A stretch of DNA of 64,000 bases from Bombyx mori (GCF_030269925.1 NC_085116.1:11036001-11100000), one strand, 5' to 3'. Positions 1 to 12,601 are shown, counted from the first letter of the stretch. Program-made: numbers and translations. Notes: a model not told the origin generated them from the sequence alone.

Positions 1-270
1 GCAAGCACCGGTCACCGTCCTCGTCGAACCCGTCGCTTGCGACGAAGGGCTCGACGAGCGAACTAACCCATAGACACAGCCCACTGAGTTTCTGGCCGGA
101 TCTTCTCAGTGGGTCGCGTTTCCGATCCGGTGGTAGATTCTGCGAAGCGCTGCTCTTGCTAGGGTCAGTGTTAGCAACTCTCCGGTTGAGCCCCGCGAGC
201 TCACCTACAAACGTTAGGGTGAAGCTGAAATAGCCTCTCAAGGCTATCAGCAGAGGTAGGGAAAAAAAAA
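1..270 (+). repeat. Family B poly(A) retroposon, 3' part
   Basis: Shares its sequence with the copies at 3445, 33431, 35451, 38328, 39054, 56269 and 61869. Shared landmarks are the CTCAGTGGGTCGCG block, the GCTCTTGCTAGGG block and a terminal CTCAAGGCTATCAGC followed by a run of A. The A run at 262-270 marks the 3' end, so sense is the + strand. The 5' part lies outside the window. It is a non-LTR-type retroposon abundant in Bombyx; whether it is a SINE or the tail of a LINE (BMC1-like) I cannot decide. Confidence 0.85.
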
Positions 271-271
271 G

Positions 272-451
272 TCCTCGGGGGACACATCAAAGGAAAAACA
301 AAATTGTTATTTTTATTTAATTCCGAGCATTTTCATATTTATCTACCTTTTATGGACTTCCACAAGTAATTAAAAAATTAGTCAAATCGGTCCAGCCGTT
401 CTCGAGTTTTAGCGAGACTAACGAACAACAATTAATTTTTATATACATAGA
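272..451 (-). mobile_element. Helitron family 2, 5' portion
   Basis: The reverse complement matches the element at 22413-22694, including the TGAATTGCTGTTCG-like start, the AACGGCTGGACCGATTTG block and the ATGCTCGGAATTAAAT block. The 5' terminus lies at about 451 (TCTATGTATAT on the minus strand). The 3' hairpin end is missing and is replaced by the family B copy ending at 270. Non-autonomous: no Rep/helicase coding is present. Confidence 0.7.
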
Positions 452-2766
452 TTTATTGTTGCAAATATTTTAATCTGCATGATACTGTATTCCAATGTCC
501 GTTCTTAAGTCAAAGTTATAAAAGGTGGTAAATTTACATCAATAGGCTATCTACTTTTCGTTTGGTTTGGTATAAATTCACCGTTTGTAGGTTTGCGACG
601 GGGCATTAAAATTTGTAAACAAAAAACGTGCAGAGATTACTTACATCAAAACTCGATAGATGGCAGTATACCAGTTTCCTATCTAGATAAATATGTATAC
701 ATAACAGCAAAAGAGCCTTTCTAGTTTTACACAACTTATAGATAACAGTAAAACTTGCTCTCTGAAAATAAATCAACTCACGTGCCAGATCTTCAAGTGT
801 GTCACACATACACGGCACATTCATTTTTGATAGCCAGACCTTGGGACTCACGCTAGTCCGCCAAATAGTATATATTTTACTTAAACTTTTAGTATATAAT
901 TTTAATTAAACATATTAGCCATTTATTATTATTGAGCCAACGTGATCTTTATTCTTTATTCGTCCTAATTAACGTTTATTTTGCTGAGACAATCAAAGGA
1001 TCTAGCTATTGATACTTTATTGAATAATCAAATTTTAATTCGAGTACTGCTGAGCGTTTAGAAATATAACAAACATAATATCACTTATCGAATTTATTCA
1101 ATACTAAGTTACTCGCACAGTTTTACAATCCATACAGTTGAGAAACGCTTTTGATGTTGGACGACACCGCCGCCCGTGTAAGTACTTACGTACGCCATCA
1201 GTCCTAACTGTGCAAGGGTTGTCAAAAATTGTATATTGTTAAATAAAATTATGTAATTTATTCGCATTCGGATGAACAATCTTATAAAAGGGAAACATGA
1301 GCATAGCCGTGATTTATATTATATTTTTCTTAATTTGTTAAATAATTTATCTAACATATTGTTTTACGTTTGTTTATATTTTTAGAAACTTCTTTTGAAA
1401 GAAGATAAAGACGATATTTGACTAGGTAATACGGAGTTATAGAAATAAACTTACCTCGTGTCACGAGAAAATTTATAAAATCTTAACTCCTTGTTGTATT
1501 TTTCTGTAGAATCATATCCGTATATCGAACGACTGTACATCATTATAATGAACGTAAAAGATGATTCTCGCAAAACTTTTGAGTGCGCAAACTGAGGGCG
1601 ATCGGGGGTCGCAATCCGCGCCATTCGGCCAGATCCCGCCTTTATTTTACGCTAGTAAATTCGTTTCCTAATTGTATATATTGTAAAACTGTGGTACTAG
1701 AGTAGTTTTGCTCACGGTATATTTGAAGTTCAGAACGCATTCGTTTTATCTGTTTACTTTGCGACTCACGTCATCTAAGCAAAAAATATACATCGCAAAT
1801 GCTCAGTTCTAATCATAGACTTTACAATGTCAAAAAAAATTAAAGATTAGATCAGTATCTTTTGCGTGATTTTTGTTTGAAAAAAATATATTGAGCAACA
1901 CAATAATTTTTTTTTGACGCCTACCATTTTACCTCACTTTAAACTGAAATACGTTTATTTCATATAATGTGCTCAGAATTCAATTGTAAAGACATAAGCA
2001 TTTACAACTTAAGATATTACTTGTCCTTGAGATGTTTTTGATATAAAAATGACTATTTTTAATTACTTCAATTACGATCAATGTATAATAGGACTTTGTG
2101 TAATCGACCAGACTGGACTAGTCTTTTTAACTTTATCTCTGTTGGAGCAGAAATAAAAGGTTAACAGTCCTGACTAAGGGGAGGGACGCTTTAGCTAGAC
2201 ATTTAGGTAGCCCAGCAATTTGTCTTTTTTAAATGAATTAACGTGTTCCATTTGCAGTTGGATTCAGTCGGTGCCGGCTAACTAACAGACAAAAACCGGT
2301 GACAACTTTGTTAACGAATCTGATTGTTCATTTCCGTGACAGGAAGGCAACACTTATCGCGTGGATTATTTCAACTACTCGATTCAATGTAAAATTGGAT
2401 CTTAATGCGAGAATATTAATCATAGTTTTGCTTGACACATTGTTACATATTTAAAGCTTCAGACATTATACAGCATTCGTATTTTTCTGTAAATTAATTA
2501 ATTTCATGTTTTCATTAATTAAAAGAGATCAGTAATGTTGGAAAGCTCAAGTTTTTCAAATGATTTTATTAATAATGTGGCTAAATGTAATTAAATTTAA
2601 CAGATTTCAACATTTTTGGTATTCGCATACTCGTAATTCATTTTCTATTTTGAAAGAGATCGATGTTTTGTAGCCCTGCTTTGTCTGTAAATTATGTAGG
2701 AAGCTACTGTGCCATCGAACGAATATTGGTTTATTAAGCAATTATTACAACCTATTAGCGTCTCAT
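452..2766. other. AT-rich intergenic or intronic DNA, no recognised element
   Basis: No repeat family seen elsewhere in the window occurs here. An 81-codon minus-strand frame (606-851) has no recognisable domain. A donor-like GTAAGTAC at 1179 follows a GC-rich CGCCGCCCGT, but no convincing acceptor pairs with it. After an acceptor-like TTTGCAG (2250-2256) one frame stays open for about 195 nt; see findings. Confidence 0.5.
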
Positions 2767-2782
2767 ATGAGTATAATTTAAG

Positions 2783-2954
2783 GAAGGAGAGGAAGAGGTA
2801 GACCTAAGAAGAAATGGATAGATTGTGTGAAAGATGATATGGGTAAGAGGGGAGTGAGCGAAGAAATGGTATATGATAGAAGATTATGGAAGGAGAAAAC
2901 ATGTTGTGCCGACCCCAGGTGACTGGGAGAAGGGCAGGATAATGATGATGATGA
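2783..2954 (+). mobile_element. RTE-like LINE, 5'-truncated 3' end
   Basis: In the + strand this encodes the end of an RTE-clade-like polyprotein: the motif [10 protein letters not shown], then [15 protein letters not shown], and a terminal CCADPR-stop. It ends in a GAT/ATG microsatellite tail, as RTE elements do, instead of poly(A). It is nearly identical to the copy at 29044-29315. A perfect 16-bp direct repeat, ATGAGTATAATTTAAG, flanks it (2767-2782 and 2954-2969), marking a target-site duplication. Dead on arrival: only about 170 bp are present. Confidence 0.9.
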
Positions 2955-2969
2955 TGAGTATAATTTAAG

Positions 2970-3444
2970 TAAGCTGTGTTTTTTTATTTAGATTTATTTG
3001 TGGCCTTTTTTAGGTTGTCAGTATTGATTGAAAATTTTATATATTGCATAAAATTAAGAGAATGCTCTGAGATAGTAGGCGCCACTGATCATTCCAGTAT
3101 AAATGTATAAATAAAATAATTAAAAAAAAAATATTTATCGAATCAACTAGAATTATTAAAAATCTTCAACAGGGTCACGTAAAACTGCATCAGATCCTAG
3201 TGTGCTCAGGGAGTGTTTGACTGTGAAACATCAAAATCGAATTCCAACTGAAATCCAAATTTGCATATACTATGCACTACTGTCCAACGCTTTCTGTGCA
3301 TAGTAGTTAGCAATCTGAATGAATTAGCAAATGGTTTCTTTAGTGAATATTCTGAAATATCTCGTTAGTCTAATAGCCTTTAAAATTATATCAGAGTAGA
3401 TAAGTTATGAAAAGTATCAAATTGTACACATTTTGGCTAAAATA
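2970..3444. other. AT-rich, no recognised feature
   Basis: I see no gene, repeat family or clear regulatory signal here. Confidence 0.4.
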
Positions 3445-3776
3445 TTTTTTTTCCTACGTATGCTGATAGCCTTGAGAGCCTTTTCAGCTTCGCCCTAACA
3501 TGTAGGTGAGCTCACGGGCTCAAACCGGAGTGTTGTTAGCACTGGCCTTAGCAAGAGCAGTGCTTCGCAGAATCTTCCACCGGATCGGAAACGCGATCCA
3601 CTGAGAAGATCCGGCGAGAAATTCAGTGGGCTGTATCTATGGGTTAATTCGCTCGTCGAGCCCTTCGTCGCAAGCGACGGCTTCGACGAGGACGGTGACC
3701 GGTGCTTGTGGTACCTAAAAGCACCGTTAATGGATCGGGAGGATCCGTAATGACGTGTTTTGGGTGACGTCGACAT
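3445..3776 (-). repeat. Family B poly(A) retroposon, longest copy
   Basis: A minus-strand copy with its poly(A) as T at 3445-3452. It extends further 5' than the other copies, past GTGACCGGTGCTTG to about 3776, and gives a read-through frame of 93 codons (3495-3776) starting MSTSPKTRH. The same kind of frame is open in other family B copies, so this is a repeat frame and not a host gene. Sense strand is minus. Confidence 0.85.
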
Positions 3777-6700
3777 TAAATAATAAAAACCGTGTGATGT
3801 TAATAAAACGACTTTAAATATATAATAAATAACAAATTATACTGGAGGTCAGTTTAATTTTATTTATTTTACTGTATATGAGCGTATAATTGATTAAGAT
3901 GCAGTATCAACGTAAGATAACGACAATAATCGTACTACGTATAAAGGCGAGGAACGATGTCACGTCTAGAAACGCAATTATGTTCGCAAAGATGCTTCCA
4001 CGAAAATACTTACCCGTAAACTCGGCTTCTACTGCATTTATTGCTTGCGATGTAGGATTTTGGGGGGTTGAGAATCAATACGAAAGATATGTAAGCCTGT
4101 GCAAACACAGACGACGGTGCCGACTTGAAAGAATTGGCGAAGCAATTTCCGTCACAGAATGGAGTTAGATTAAAAGCCTTTATCATTACGTCACAACTGA
4201 CTGAAATTTCTTCTTTTTTGTATCGAGAAAGAAAAAAAGAGAGAAAGTTTTCACCAAATAGAGTAAACATGGAATGCATTGACATTTTGATACCTTTTAA
4301 TTTTTCGGTCCGGGAAGTTGTAACTTGCGAATCTCTGAACGTCTGGCCTAGGAAAACTTCTCAATCGGATTGTGTCCTCTCGCGTACCATAGTAAAGCGT
4401 ATGTTCGAAACAGCCTACACTTGACACCTAAGTCGAAGGCTCTCGTTGTTTAAAGCAAAAGCTGAGCTTCTTGTGGAGTATTCCTTTGTTTGTGTTTCTA
4501 TCTTTGCTATTAGCCTCGTGATGCGTTCTAGTTCGAATGACGGGACATTCTTTCTACAAGACAACTAAAATAACGACGATCTCATGTCTGTCTAAGATCT
4601 TTGCTAACTATTAAATATCAGTTGTAAGTTTCATGAGTTGGTCTAACTAATAATAATAATATTCATTAGAGTAATTTAACATGATATTTTTTTTTAAATC
4701 TCTCATAAAGCACTGACCGAACACGTGAGCTCACAAATGTACTATTATATTTTTACAACAATTTTTGCTTGACGTTAAAGCATGTAACAGTATAAGGTGA
4801 CAGCAATTTACGCTCCGTCGCGCTTTCTGTGTATAGGACTAGTGCTGCTCTATATACCTGCTGTGATCTATTCTAGACCAGTCTTGTGACCTGTCACGCT
4901 AATGAATTATGTGCGTGTCTACTATTTAAAAATGTTCGGAATGATTTTTTAAATGACATTTAAAATTCCGTCAACAATGGGACGAATTCATTGCGATCCC
5001 GAGTGCTTTTATTATTTGTATATCGATTATAACGTTAAAATAAAAAAGAAAATGTGACGCTCAAACTTGAGAACCTCCTAAAAGTCTATTAAAATATGAA
5101 TGTAATGATGTTCCAGTTAATGACTATCACCCCGCGCAGGCGTATAGCATTTACTACGACTAGTAAATGTAGGTTGGTGATCGAAGTATGCTGATATATT
5201 AATCAGAGAATGCTGCTACTAATACTCTGGTGAATCCTTTAACGCCTTTTATGACACTCACAGAAAGAGATAAGAACAGAACCATTCTAGGCCACCATTA
5301 TTTTGACAGTACTTTTACTGAATTTATCACATGCGTGAAATCTATGATCCGATTTGAATATTTCTTTAATAACAAAGAAGCACTACTTAATTAACATAAA
5401 ACAATTGAAATATAATAGAATTCAGTCTCGATTGTTCCATTGTAAATTGCAGCGAGACTATGTTGTGAAGTCACTCGGGAAAGCCGAAGATAGAAATTGT
5501 AAATAGAACAGATTGAAATTTAGCAACTGCCTGTCGAGGCGCATTACCGACTGTGCTGCCGTATTTATAAATATTCGGTCTTCGTCCACAACTATCTAAT
5601 GATATAGTTAGCTCACATTATTTAATTTGAAATTCGTTTCAATTCTGTGCCCAATTTTTTTGTAACATAAACAACCAGTTGATGATCTAGCTTCGGTCTC
5701 TTTATAAATTTCTGTAGTTTTAAGATTATTTCAAAAATTAATAGTTATACTTTTATCAATAGTGGAAAATATTTTAGTACCTATCTACATTCTCGCTCGC
5801 TTTCTGAGAGACTCACTAACTTCTATCCACATTATACGCGATTTGACAGGAGAATGGTACATACTATTTTATATACCTACTACCATTACCATATACTAGA
5901 AATAGTAATATTCCCATATACCTAAAATAACACTTATTTGCCAAGCTTGTTCTGAATGAAAATAAATTAAAATAAAAAATTCTAACGTTGATTTCTAAGC
6001 CCGCAATCTCTGATTTAAAACACAATGGATTGTTCTCACGTGGCACACACGGTCGATGACCCAACACCCTTGATTTTTACTTGTCTTACATTGCGCAGAG
6101 TGTTTAACATATTATGCCAAAATATACGAAAAACCTCATCAGTTTTCATTGTGATCTTTTATTATGACTCATTCAGGAATCGATAGTAGTACAAACTTTT
6201 TCCTTTTTTGGATACGGTTTTGACGTAAATTAATTTCTCCCGTGTTTAGTATAAAATATTTCCTAGCGAAAAATGTAGTGGTTTTGTACTTAATTTTCCT
6301 GCTATTCTGTATTTTTTGTTACCTTTATTTTATTGTATATAAATAAATAACATATTACTGTGTATATCTATTATAGTTATAGAAAATATCTGCTCGAACA
6401 AGAAAAAAAAATTGCAATAGGTGCTAGAAATTATAGATAAGACTTGGAATTTGGATGAGACGTACTACTATTATATTAGTATCTATGAAGTTTTTTAATG
6501 ATGAATTTTGTTATATGGTCCGGTTTCAATTGTTCATTATAAAAATGTAAGAAATAATTGATTACTCGAAATTGCTTATGGTTGAAATAGGGAAACATGC
6601 ATTATACTGAAAATTACGATGGTGTTTTTGATTGATTCACTTGTCTTGATGATCATCAAAACAGCTATAAGTATATCGACGCTTGAAAGGCAAACGTGAC

Positions 6701-7120
6701 TAAGCGACAATAACTGATTTGTACATAAATGATAGGCAATAACCATATTCGATGCGCAAATAATATATATTTCTAGGTCTATTAAAATCATTTCAATCCT
6801 ACAGCTACTAGCTAGATTCTACTACAGCTAGGTTCGTTAAAATAAATTTTGTTTACAGGTATTTCAACTTTAAATTAGTCTACTGTAAAGTTTACGCATT
6901 GTATAATAATATATATTGAACGTCGGGCTGTGGAGTTACATTGTAGAGAATTGGCATTTAATTTGAAAAAATTCTTTAGGCTTAATTCAAGCTTTTCGAA
7001 TGATGTCGTGTAAGAATTCGGTTTGGTGAGATTATAACCGTTTATTTATATATTTTATGATTCAATTTCATATTACGAGAAGATAAAAAAAGAAACATCT
7101 GGTAACTCAAATTAAATGTA
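3777..7120. other. 3.3 kb without recognised elements
   Basis: A relatively unique AT-rich stretch. Overlapping frames of about 90-99 codons occur on both strands at 3890-4424, with no conserved motif, and mutual overlap argues against coding. The frames at 5864-6067 and 6576-6791 are equally featureless. I find none of the SINE, LINE or Helitron families of the rest of the window here. Confidence 0.5.
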
Positions 7121-7294
7121 TTTTCTTTTGTTGTGTAGCTTGTAGGCAGAGGTGTATACGGCCCGTCTGATGGTGAGAGATTGCCGTAGCCCATGGACTT
7201 TAGCAATGCTAGGGACAGACTCAAGCCACTGCCTACTGCTAAAGACTATTTTGTCCTCAAACTTGAAAGGTCCGTTCTTATCTCTAGCTCGTAG
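7121..7294 (-). mobile_element. LINE family C, 3' end fragment
   Basis: The minus strand matches the 3' end of the family C elements at 15561-16092 and 45628-46078. On the + strand the landmarks are GTAGGCAGA near the tail, GGCCCGTCTGATGG, CCCATGGACTT and AAGCCACTGCCTACTGC. Diverged and lacking the coding part. It lies directly next to the family A SINE that follows. Confidence 0.75.
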
Positions 7295-7320
7295 TATAAA
7301 TTTAATAAAAAAAATAAGGC

Positions 7321-7574
7321 ATTTTTTTTATTTTTTTCTATGGGTGGACGGGCTCACAGCCCACCTGGTGTTAAGTGGTTACTGGAGCCCATAGACAACG
7401 TAACCATCTACAACGTAAATGCGCCACCCACCTTGAGATACAAGTTCTGAGGTCTCAGTATAGTTACAACGGCTGCCCCACCCTTCAGACCGAAACGCAT
7501 TACTGCTTCACGGCAGAAATAGACGGGGTGGTGGTACTTATCCGTGCCGACTCACAAGAGGTTCTACCACCAGC
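7321..7574 (-). repeat. Family A SINE (Bm1-type), short form
   Basis: Reads on the + strand from a T-rich tail through GGGTGGACGGGCTCAC, GTTAAGTGGTTACTGG, AATGCGCCACCCACC, ACGGCTGCCCCACCC and GCATTACTGCTTCACGG to TCTACCACCAGC. Sense is minus. It ends at the ACTGGTGG boundary shared by most copies. A 10-bp-scale insertion near 7390 (GACAACGTAACC) distinguishes it. Confidence 0.9.
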
Positions 7575-10500
7575 AAATCTAGTCCTCGATTAATACGTTA
7601 ACAAGAAAATTGCAGATCATCAAAGAAATTTCTCTCAATGTAAAGTGATAACCCTATAACTAGAGTTTTATGGTTTGTTTATATGAATTTTCATTCCGTT
7701 TCAGTAGACCAGATATAAATATATGGCTATATAATAACCTATTTGAGTTAATGCTAAAATAAAAATAATTAAATATAGCGGAAAAGAAACTTCCCTGTGA
7801 ACCGTAAAGTTTGAAAGTTTAAAAGACAACAGTAAAATTAAGACACATTCGTCCGAAATAAAATACTTAATAAGAATGAATACGCAGAGAGAACGGACGT
7901 ATGCGTGTATAAACTGTCATTAAAATAAAATTTTGGCATCGTTCCAAGCCTCCAAAATTATTGTTTGCCTTGCCTGCACAAACTATAAGTACAGTCTGAA
8001 TCTTTTTCGTGCTTATCATTTCTGCTTTTACGACCGAAAGGTTGTAAGTTTATCGACCAAGCGAAATAGTCCTTTTGTGACAATAGATGTTTAATCTCGA
8101 CAAACGTTATGAATAAAAGTGTGTCAGTGTATCTCTTGATGCACGTTATTAAGCTTTGAACGACATTTTTTATCTTTTTAAAACAAACATTTATTTATGC
8201 GTCCAATGACGTGGTTCACGCGTGATACATGTAAATATTTCACACTTTTTATGGATTGAACGGTGCAAAACTTGCAGGTCAAAATAAATTTGTGGATGTA
8301 ACGAAAGTGTAATATAAAAAAAACTGTAAAACAATTTACAAATGACTTCTGTATGGCATGTAAGAATAAAATTGTATTTTTAGGAGACAACGGGGATAAG
8401 AGTATTACGACTGCTTAAACAAATTTAGTTGGCTAAATATAAACAATGTCAAGTGTCTACCGAAGATATCTAATAGCTGTATTTTATTAAAGCTGCGTCG
8501 CTCGATTCTTTTATACAATAGTTAAAACTCTCAAGCGAAAACACCAATTCCCCTGACACGACTGTACCTACCGCAGTTCGATAAAATTAGATTTAATCGA
8601 CATTTAAACGGAGTAATTGAATATAGAACCATTTTATTGGTTCTTTAGCAAACGCTGCAAAATAAATTAATTGGCGATTTGTGTATCCAATTTGTTCCGT
8701 CGTACACAGGCAAGAGTTTATATCGATGGGCTCTTTTTAACAGTCGGTTCTCGGCTTTGGTCCTCGCATACTACAAAAAAAAAAAGATCCGTCCCGGTCG
8801 TCAACTAAGACCGACTAAAAATAAAATCAACCCACATTGATTGATGTCGAGTCTCACGCACGCTTGTTTTTGACGGCTCCTCGTCAAGAAAAAGGAGTGC
8901 CAACCGACGTGCCCCCGGTCGTTCTGCTTTTCTTAATATTTGTGGGAATTGGATGCGCTCGGTCACATGACATAATGAATTTTAGACTGTCTTTCGAACA
9001 GGAAATTCAGCGTCACACTCGTTGTATGATGAAATAAGAATGTAACTAATGTCGAACGCGGCGCGACGGTCACGGCGTGGCACAAAAAGGAATACGGTTT
9101 ATTTCATTAGGATAAAAGAAAGTGCAATTAATAAAAAAATAACAACCATTAAACAAAAACTCAGAAGTTTTAGCGGCACCAAGTTTATTCGGTATTTTCA
9201 CATGGATGATTGAGTTAGACGACTTGCGCAGGAGGCAGGAACGCAATCTCCGGTTGAGTTTGGCGGAAGGCCCCCACCTCCCTGCCACCGGTTTGCACAC
9301 GATGCACTGTCAAGCCTACCCTCTCAGATTTTCACACCCAATTACATCCATAGCATATAAGGTGATTACAACACCCAACTATTTATAGCTGGCTTTAACG
9401 GTATGAGTCTAGAGGTTTTTAGGTTAGTTTTTAATTTATTTTAGCTGCGTTTCCACTTAGAATTATAAGTATGTATGTAGATATTAAAAAAAATTGGAGT
9501 TTCTATATTTGTACAACGCTGATAAAACATTAAGATAATATATTTGAGTTCAATGTTTTTAGTGTTGAGTCGTAATGTAAATAAATTCTGAAAATAATAA
9601 TTAAGGTAAAATAATTTTTGATAGCACTAAGTGACAGGAGGAACGAAAATTTCCGGCAGTTTTCCGATAAAGGTTAAAAATCTAGTTTCCGCAGTCGCGT
9701 GATAAACACGTTATTGACGTTTGCGGGGCCTGAGGATTGAAGTTAGGGTGAGATAGAGGGATAATGGAGCTTCTTAGTTTCTTATCAATGAATGTTGTCA
9801 TAACAAAGTTAAGTTTCAAGTGATTTTATTGATTAACTTTATTTTTGAATCATGCAATATTGTTTGAGATGAACGTCATGTAAAACTAATCGCTTCAAAG
9901 ATAGAAGCGTGAACGGCTCGTACTTTATTTCGCTCCGGTTTACACACATATTATTGTCAACGACAACGTGTCAAATGTCTCTCCGACCGACTCGTTGTGG
10001 CCGCAATATAATGCAGTGCAGTGCATTGAAAGCCACCGGACCTGTTTGCTTATCTTTCCGTTTTTGAAACGAGATTGATCTTTAAAGTCAGCTCGGTAGA
10101 GTTAGAAATCGTTTGAAATGAACAGAGTCCTATATAGCCTTCAGCTAGCAACAGTTCATTTGTTTCCGTTAGCACTTCTGGCTTGCAGCGTCTCGTCTTC
10201 GGAAAGGTATCAAATGTCGCAATCCTTTTTTATGAAAGAACACGATTGAAAGTAGTGAAATGTGAAATAAATGTACAAATGGCAAAAACGTTTATAATTT
10301 TTTATTTCTTTTCAATTTCATATCCCGTGTTTCACTGGATTAGATAGTCCACAACTGTGGCAAGACGCCATGATTTTTTATTTAGCAAGTTATGAAACAT
10401 AAATTGTTCGCTGACCGTTCAGTGTTACCATACAGATTTACGTTATTGTATTGTAAACATTTTCACTCGAAGTGGATGTGTGAAGTAGGAAGGGTATCCA

Positions 10501-10610
10501 TATTGTGGTCTTTTATAATTTCCTTCAAATTAGTTTTCAAGATAAAATTTAATATAACCTTGACCTTAAATCGTAAGATTATTCAATCTTCATGATTCTA
10601 ACCTATATTT
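7575..10610. other. 3 kb without recognised elements
   Basis: Unique sequence with two islands of higher complexity. At 8837-9037 an open frame of 66 codons holds a hydrophobic run, but I see no signal peptide context or homology. At 9170-9310 a GC-richer block reads ELDDLRRRQERN in one + frame; see findings. A TATATAG at about 10130 followed by an acceptor-like TTGCAG at 10188 is not enough to call a promoter or an exon. Confidence 0.45.
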
Positions 10611-10742
10611 TCTTCTTGCTTAGATGGTTGGACGAGCTCACAGCCCACTCGGTGTTAAGTGGTTACCGGAGCCCGTAGACAACCACAACAAAAATGCGCC
10701 ACGCACCCTGAGATATAAGTTCCAAGGTCTCAATCAAGCATA
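10611..10742 (-). repeat. Family A SINE, 5'-truncated
   Basis: Carries GGACGAGCTCACAGCCCAC, GTTAAGTGGTTACC, ATGCGCCACGCACC and AGATATAAGTTCC, then breaks off after the AAGGTCTCA block. Only the 3' half of the element is present (sense minus). Confidence 0.85.
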
Positions 10743-11842
10743 GTCTCATCAAATCTAATTTAATCAATTTAAATTGTAACAGATTCTACTTTATTATTTA
10801 TATGTTAATGTGTCTCTTCTTGGCTCAGTCTACTGTCTTGCCGTGACTTTATCTAATATATTTTATTAGACAATTTATTTAAGAATGAAATGAAAGAATG
10901 GAAGAAAAAATGAATAATGGTAAACTCTATTTTTTTATAAAAAATACCCGAATCCGTATGAACTGGTTTCGGAAAATATTTTCACCCATTTTCACTAAAA
11001 AATATTTTGTAAATAGTTTTTAGTGAAAATGGGTGACCAGACCAGGGTTTAACCAGTTCACGATACACGGGTAGGTTCGCGGTGACCTCAAGACATGAGG
11101 TTAAAGTCTCTATTACTTTAGAAACACGGATTTCTGGCAACAAGAATATAGTCTTAATATTTGTGGTTAAGCGACCTTTTACTGTACATTTTACGAGTTT
11201 TATTCTGACCTCTTTGGCTCACACGATAAAGACGATAATGGCTTCTATGTATAATTTTAAGTTATGATACTTAATTTTAACATGCATCAGTTCATTCAAA
11301 CGATAATTAGCCTTAAGTAATTTTTCATAGCCATTACGGCTTGGATGTCTCCCTAGCATTGTTGATGTCCACAATTACAATTGTCGGGCAATTAAAAAAT
11401 TTATACATGAAAACTCAATTGTTCAATCGATAGGAACAATGATCATCCATAACCGTAGCGTCCTCCTTCTGATGCAATATTTTTCTTGTACGCTTGATGG
11501 AACGGAACATTTTATTTTAAATAGCATTCTTTTTTAGTATCTATGAAATTGGTTAGTAATAAAATTCAAGTGTATTCTCCCGATGCGTTTTGAACTAAAA
11601 CAAAAAAGTCCATCAGCTTTAGTGCCCTTTCGCCATATTGTGTATATTCACCATTGTGCTGCGGAAACATTGTGTAAAACATTACTATGTCAGGCAACAT
11701 TATTCATAGTCTATTAGCACATAAACTGTCCCTACAATTCGTCATTCGTTTACAGTTATTTTGAGCCAAGAAGCGATGTAGTGACGCGGAAATTGAAAAC
11801 TTGAATGTCACGAAACTAGAATTTTATTACCTTTATTATATA
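10743..11842. other. AT-rich, no gene seen
   Basis: Apart from the inverted repeat within it, I see only short chance frames, such as 61 codons at 11082-11267. Confidence 0.4.
10945..11073. repeat. Inverted repeat (foldback)
   Basis: A perfect 20-bp inverted repeat (10982-11001 and 11017-11036, TCACCCATTTTCACTAAAAA) with a 15-nt spacer is embedded in longer imperfect arms. AACTGGTT at about 10971 pairs with AACCAGTT at about 11051, and TACCCG at about 10946 pairs with CGGGTA at about 11068. It could be a small foldback or MITE remnant; no coding is present. Confidence 0.8.
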
Positions 11843-12047
11843 CTAGCGACCCGCCCTCGCTTCGCTTCGGAAATATTAAAACACAAAAAAAAATAAAAAA
11901 AAAAATAAAAAAAAAGTAGCCTATGTTCATCAGGGACAATGTCGGCTTCTAATGGCAAAAGAATTTTTCAAATCGGTCCAGTAGTTTCGGAGCCTATTCG
12001 AAACAAACAAACAAACAAATCTTTCCTCTTTATAATATTAGTATAGA
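11843..12047 (-). mobile_element. Helitron family 1, internally deleted
   Basis: On the minus strand it starts TCTATACTAATATTATAAAG and ends in a GC-rich hairpin region followed by CTAG (11843-11846 on +). The internal AAACAAACAAACAAACAAAT and TCGGTCCAGTAGTTTCGG blocks match the copies at 21911 and 32545. At 205 bp it is shorter than those, consistent with an internal deletion. No transposase is encoded. Confidence 0.8.
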
Positions 12048-12347
12048 TATAGATTGTTGTATCTTTTTATATTTACTAAACATGCTTTTTAATATGAATA
12101 AATTTAACATTGAGATTCATTTTTAACGATATGTTATTGATAATATCGCCATTCATTTTTATTTCAGGGCATATTATAAGCTTTATATGATCGCACCAGT
12201 ATTTTATTTATCTTTCGTTTATTTTCATTTACTATTCGTATTCGTATTTACGATATTTAATTTTCGAAATAATCTTGTTTAACCCAAAAATGTTTTCATT
12301 CCAATATTGAAGAAGTTTTTTTTTTAAATATTATGTAAACAAAAAAT

Positions 12348-12601
12348 TTTTATTTTTATTTTTTTATTGCTTATATGGGTGGACGAGCTCACAGCCCACC
12401 TGGTGTTAAGTGGTTACTGGAGCCCATAGACATCCGCAACGTGAATGCGCCACCCACCTCGAGATATAAGTTCTAAGGTCTCAAGTATAGTTACAACGGC
12501 TGCCCCACCCTTCAAACCGAAACGCATTACTGCTTCACGGCAGAAATAGGCAGGGCGGTGGTACCCACCCGCGCGGACTCACAAGAGGTCCTACCACCAG
12601 T
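12348..12601 (-). repeat. Family A SINE, short form
   Basis: Near-consensus copy: T-rich tail, ATTGCTTATATGGGTGGACGA, complete body and a terminal ACCACCAGT. Sense is minus; the 5' end lies at the common ACTGGTGG boundary. Confidence 0.93.

Noticed and set aside
8837..9037. A small membrane protein (hydrophobic LLFLIFVGIG run)
   Set aside because: The frame lacks other gene signals and the run is short; composition alone is not enough.
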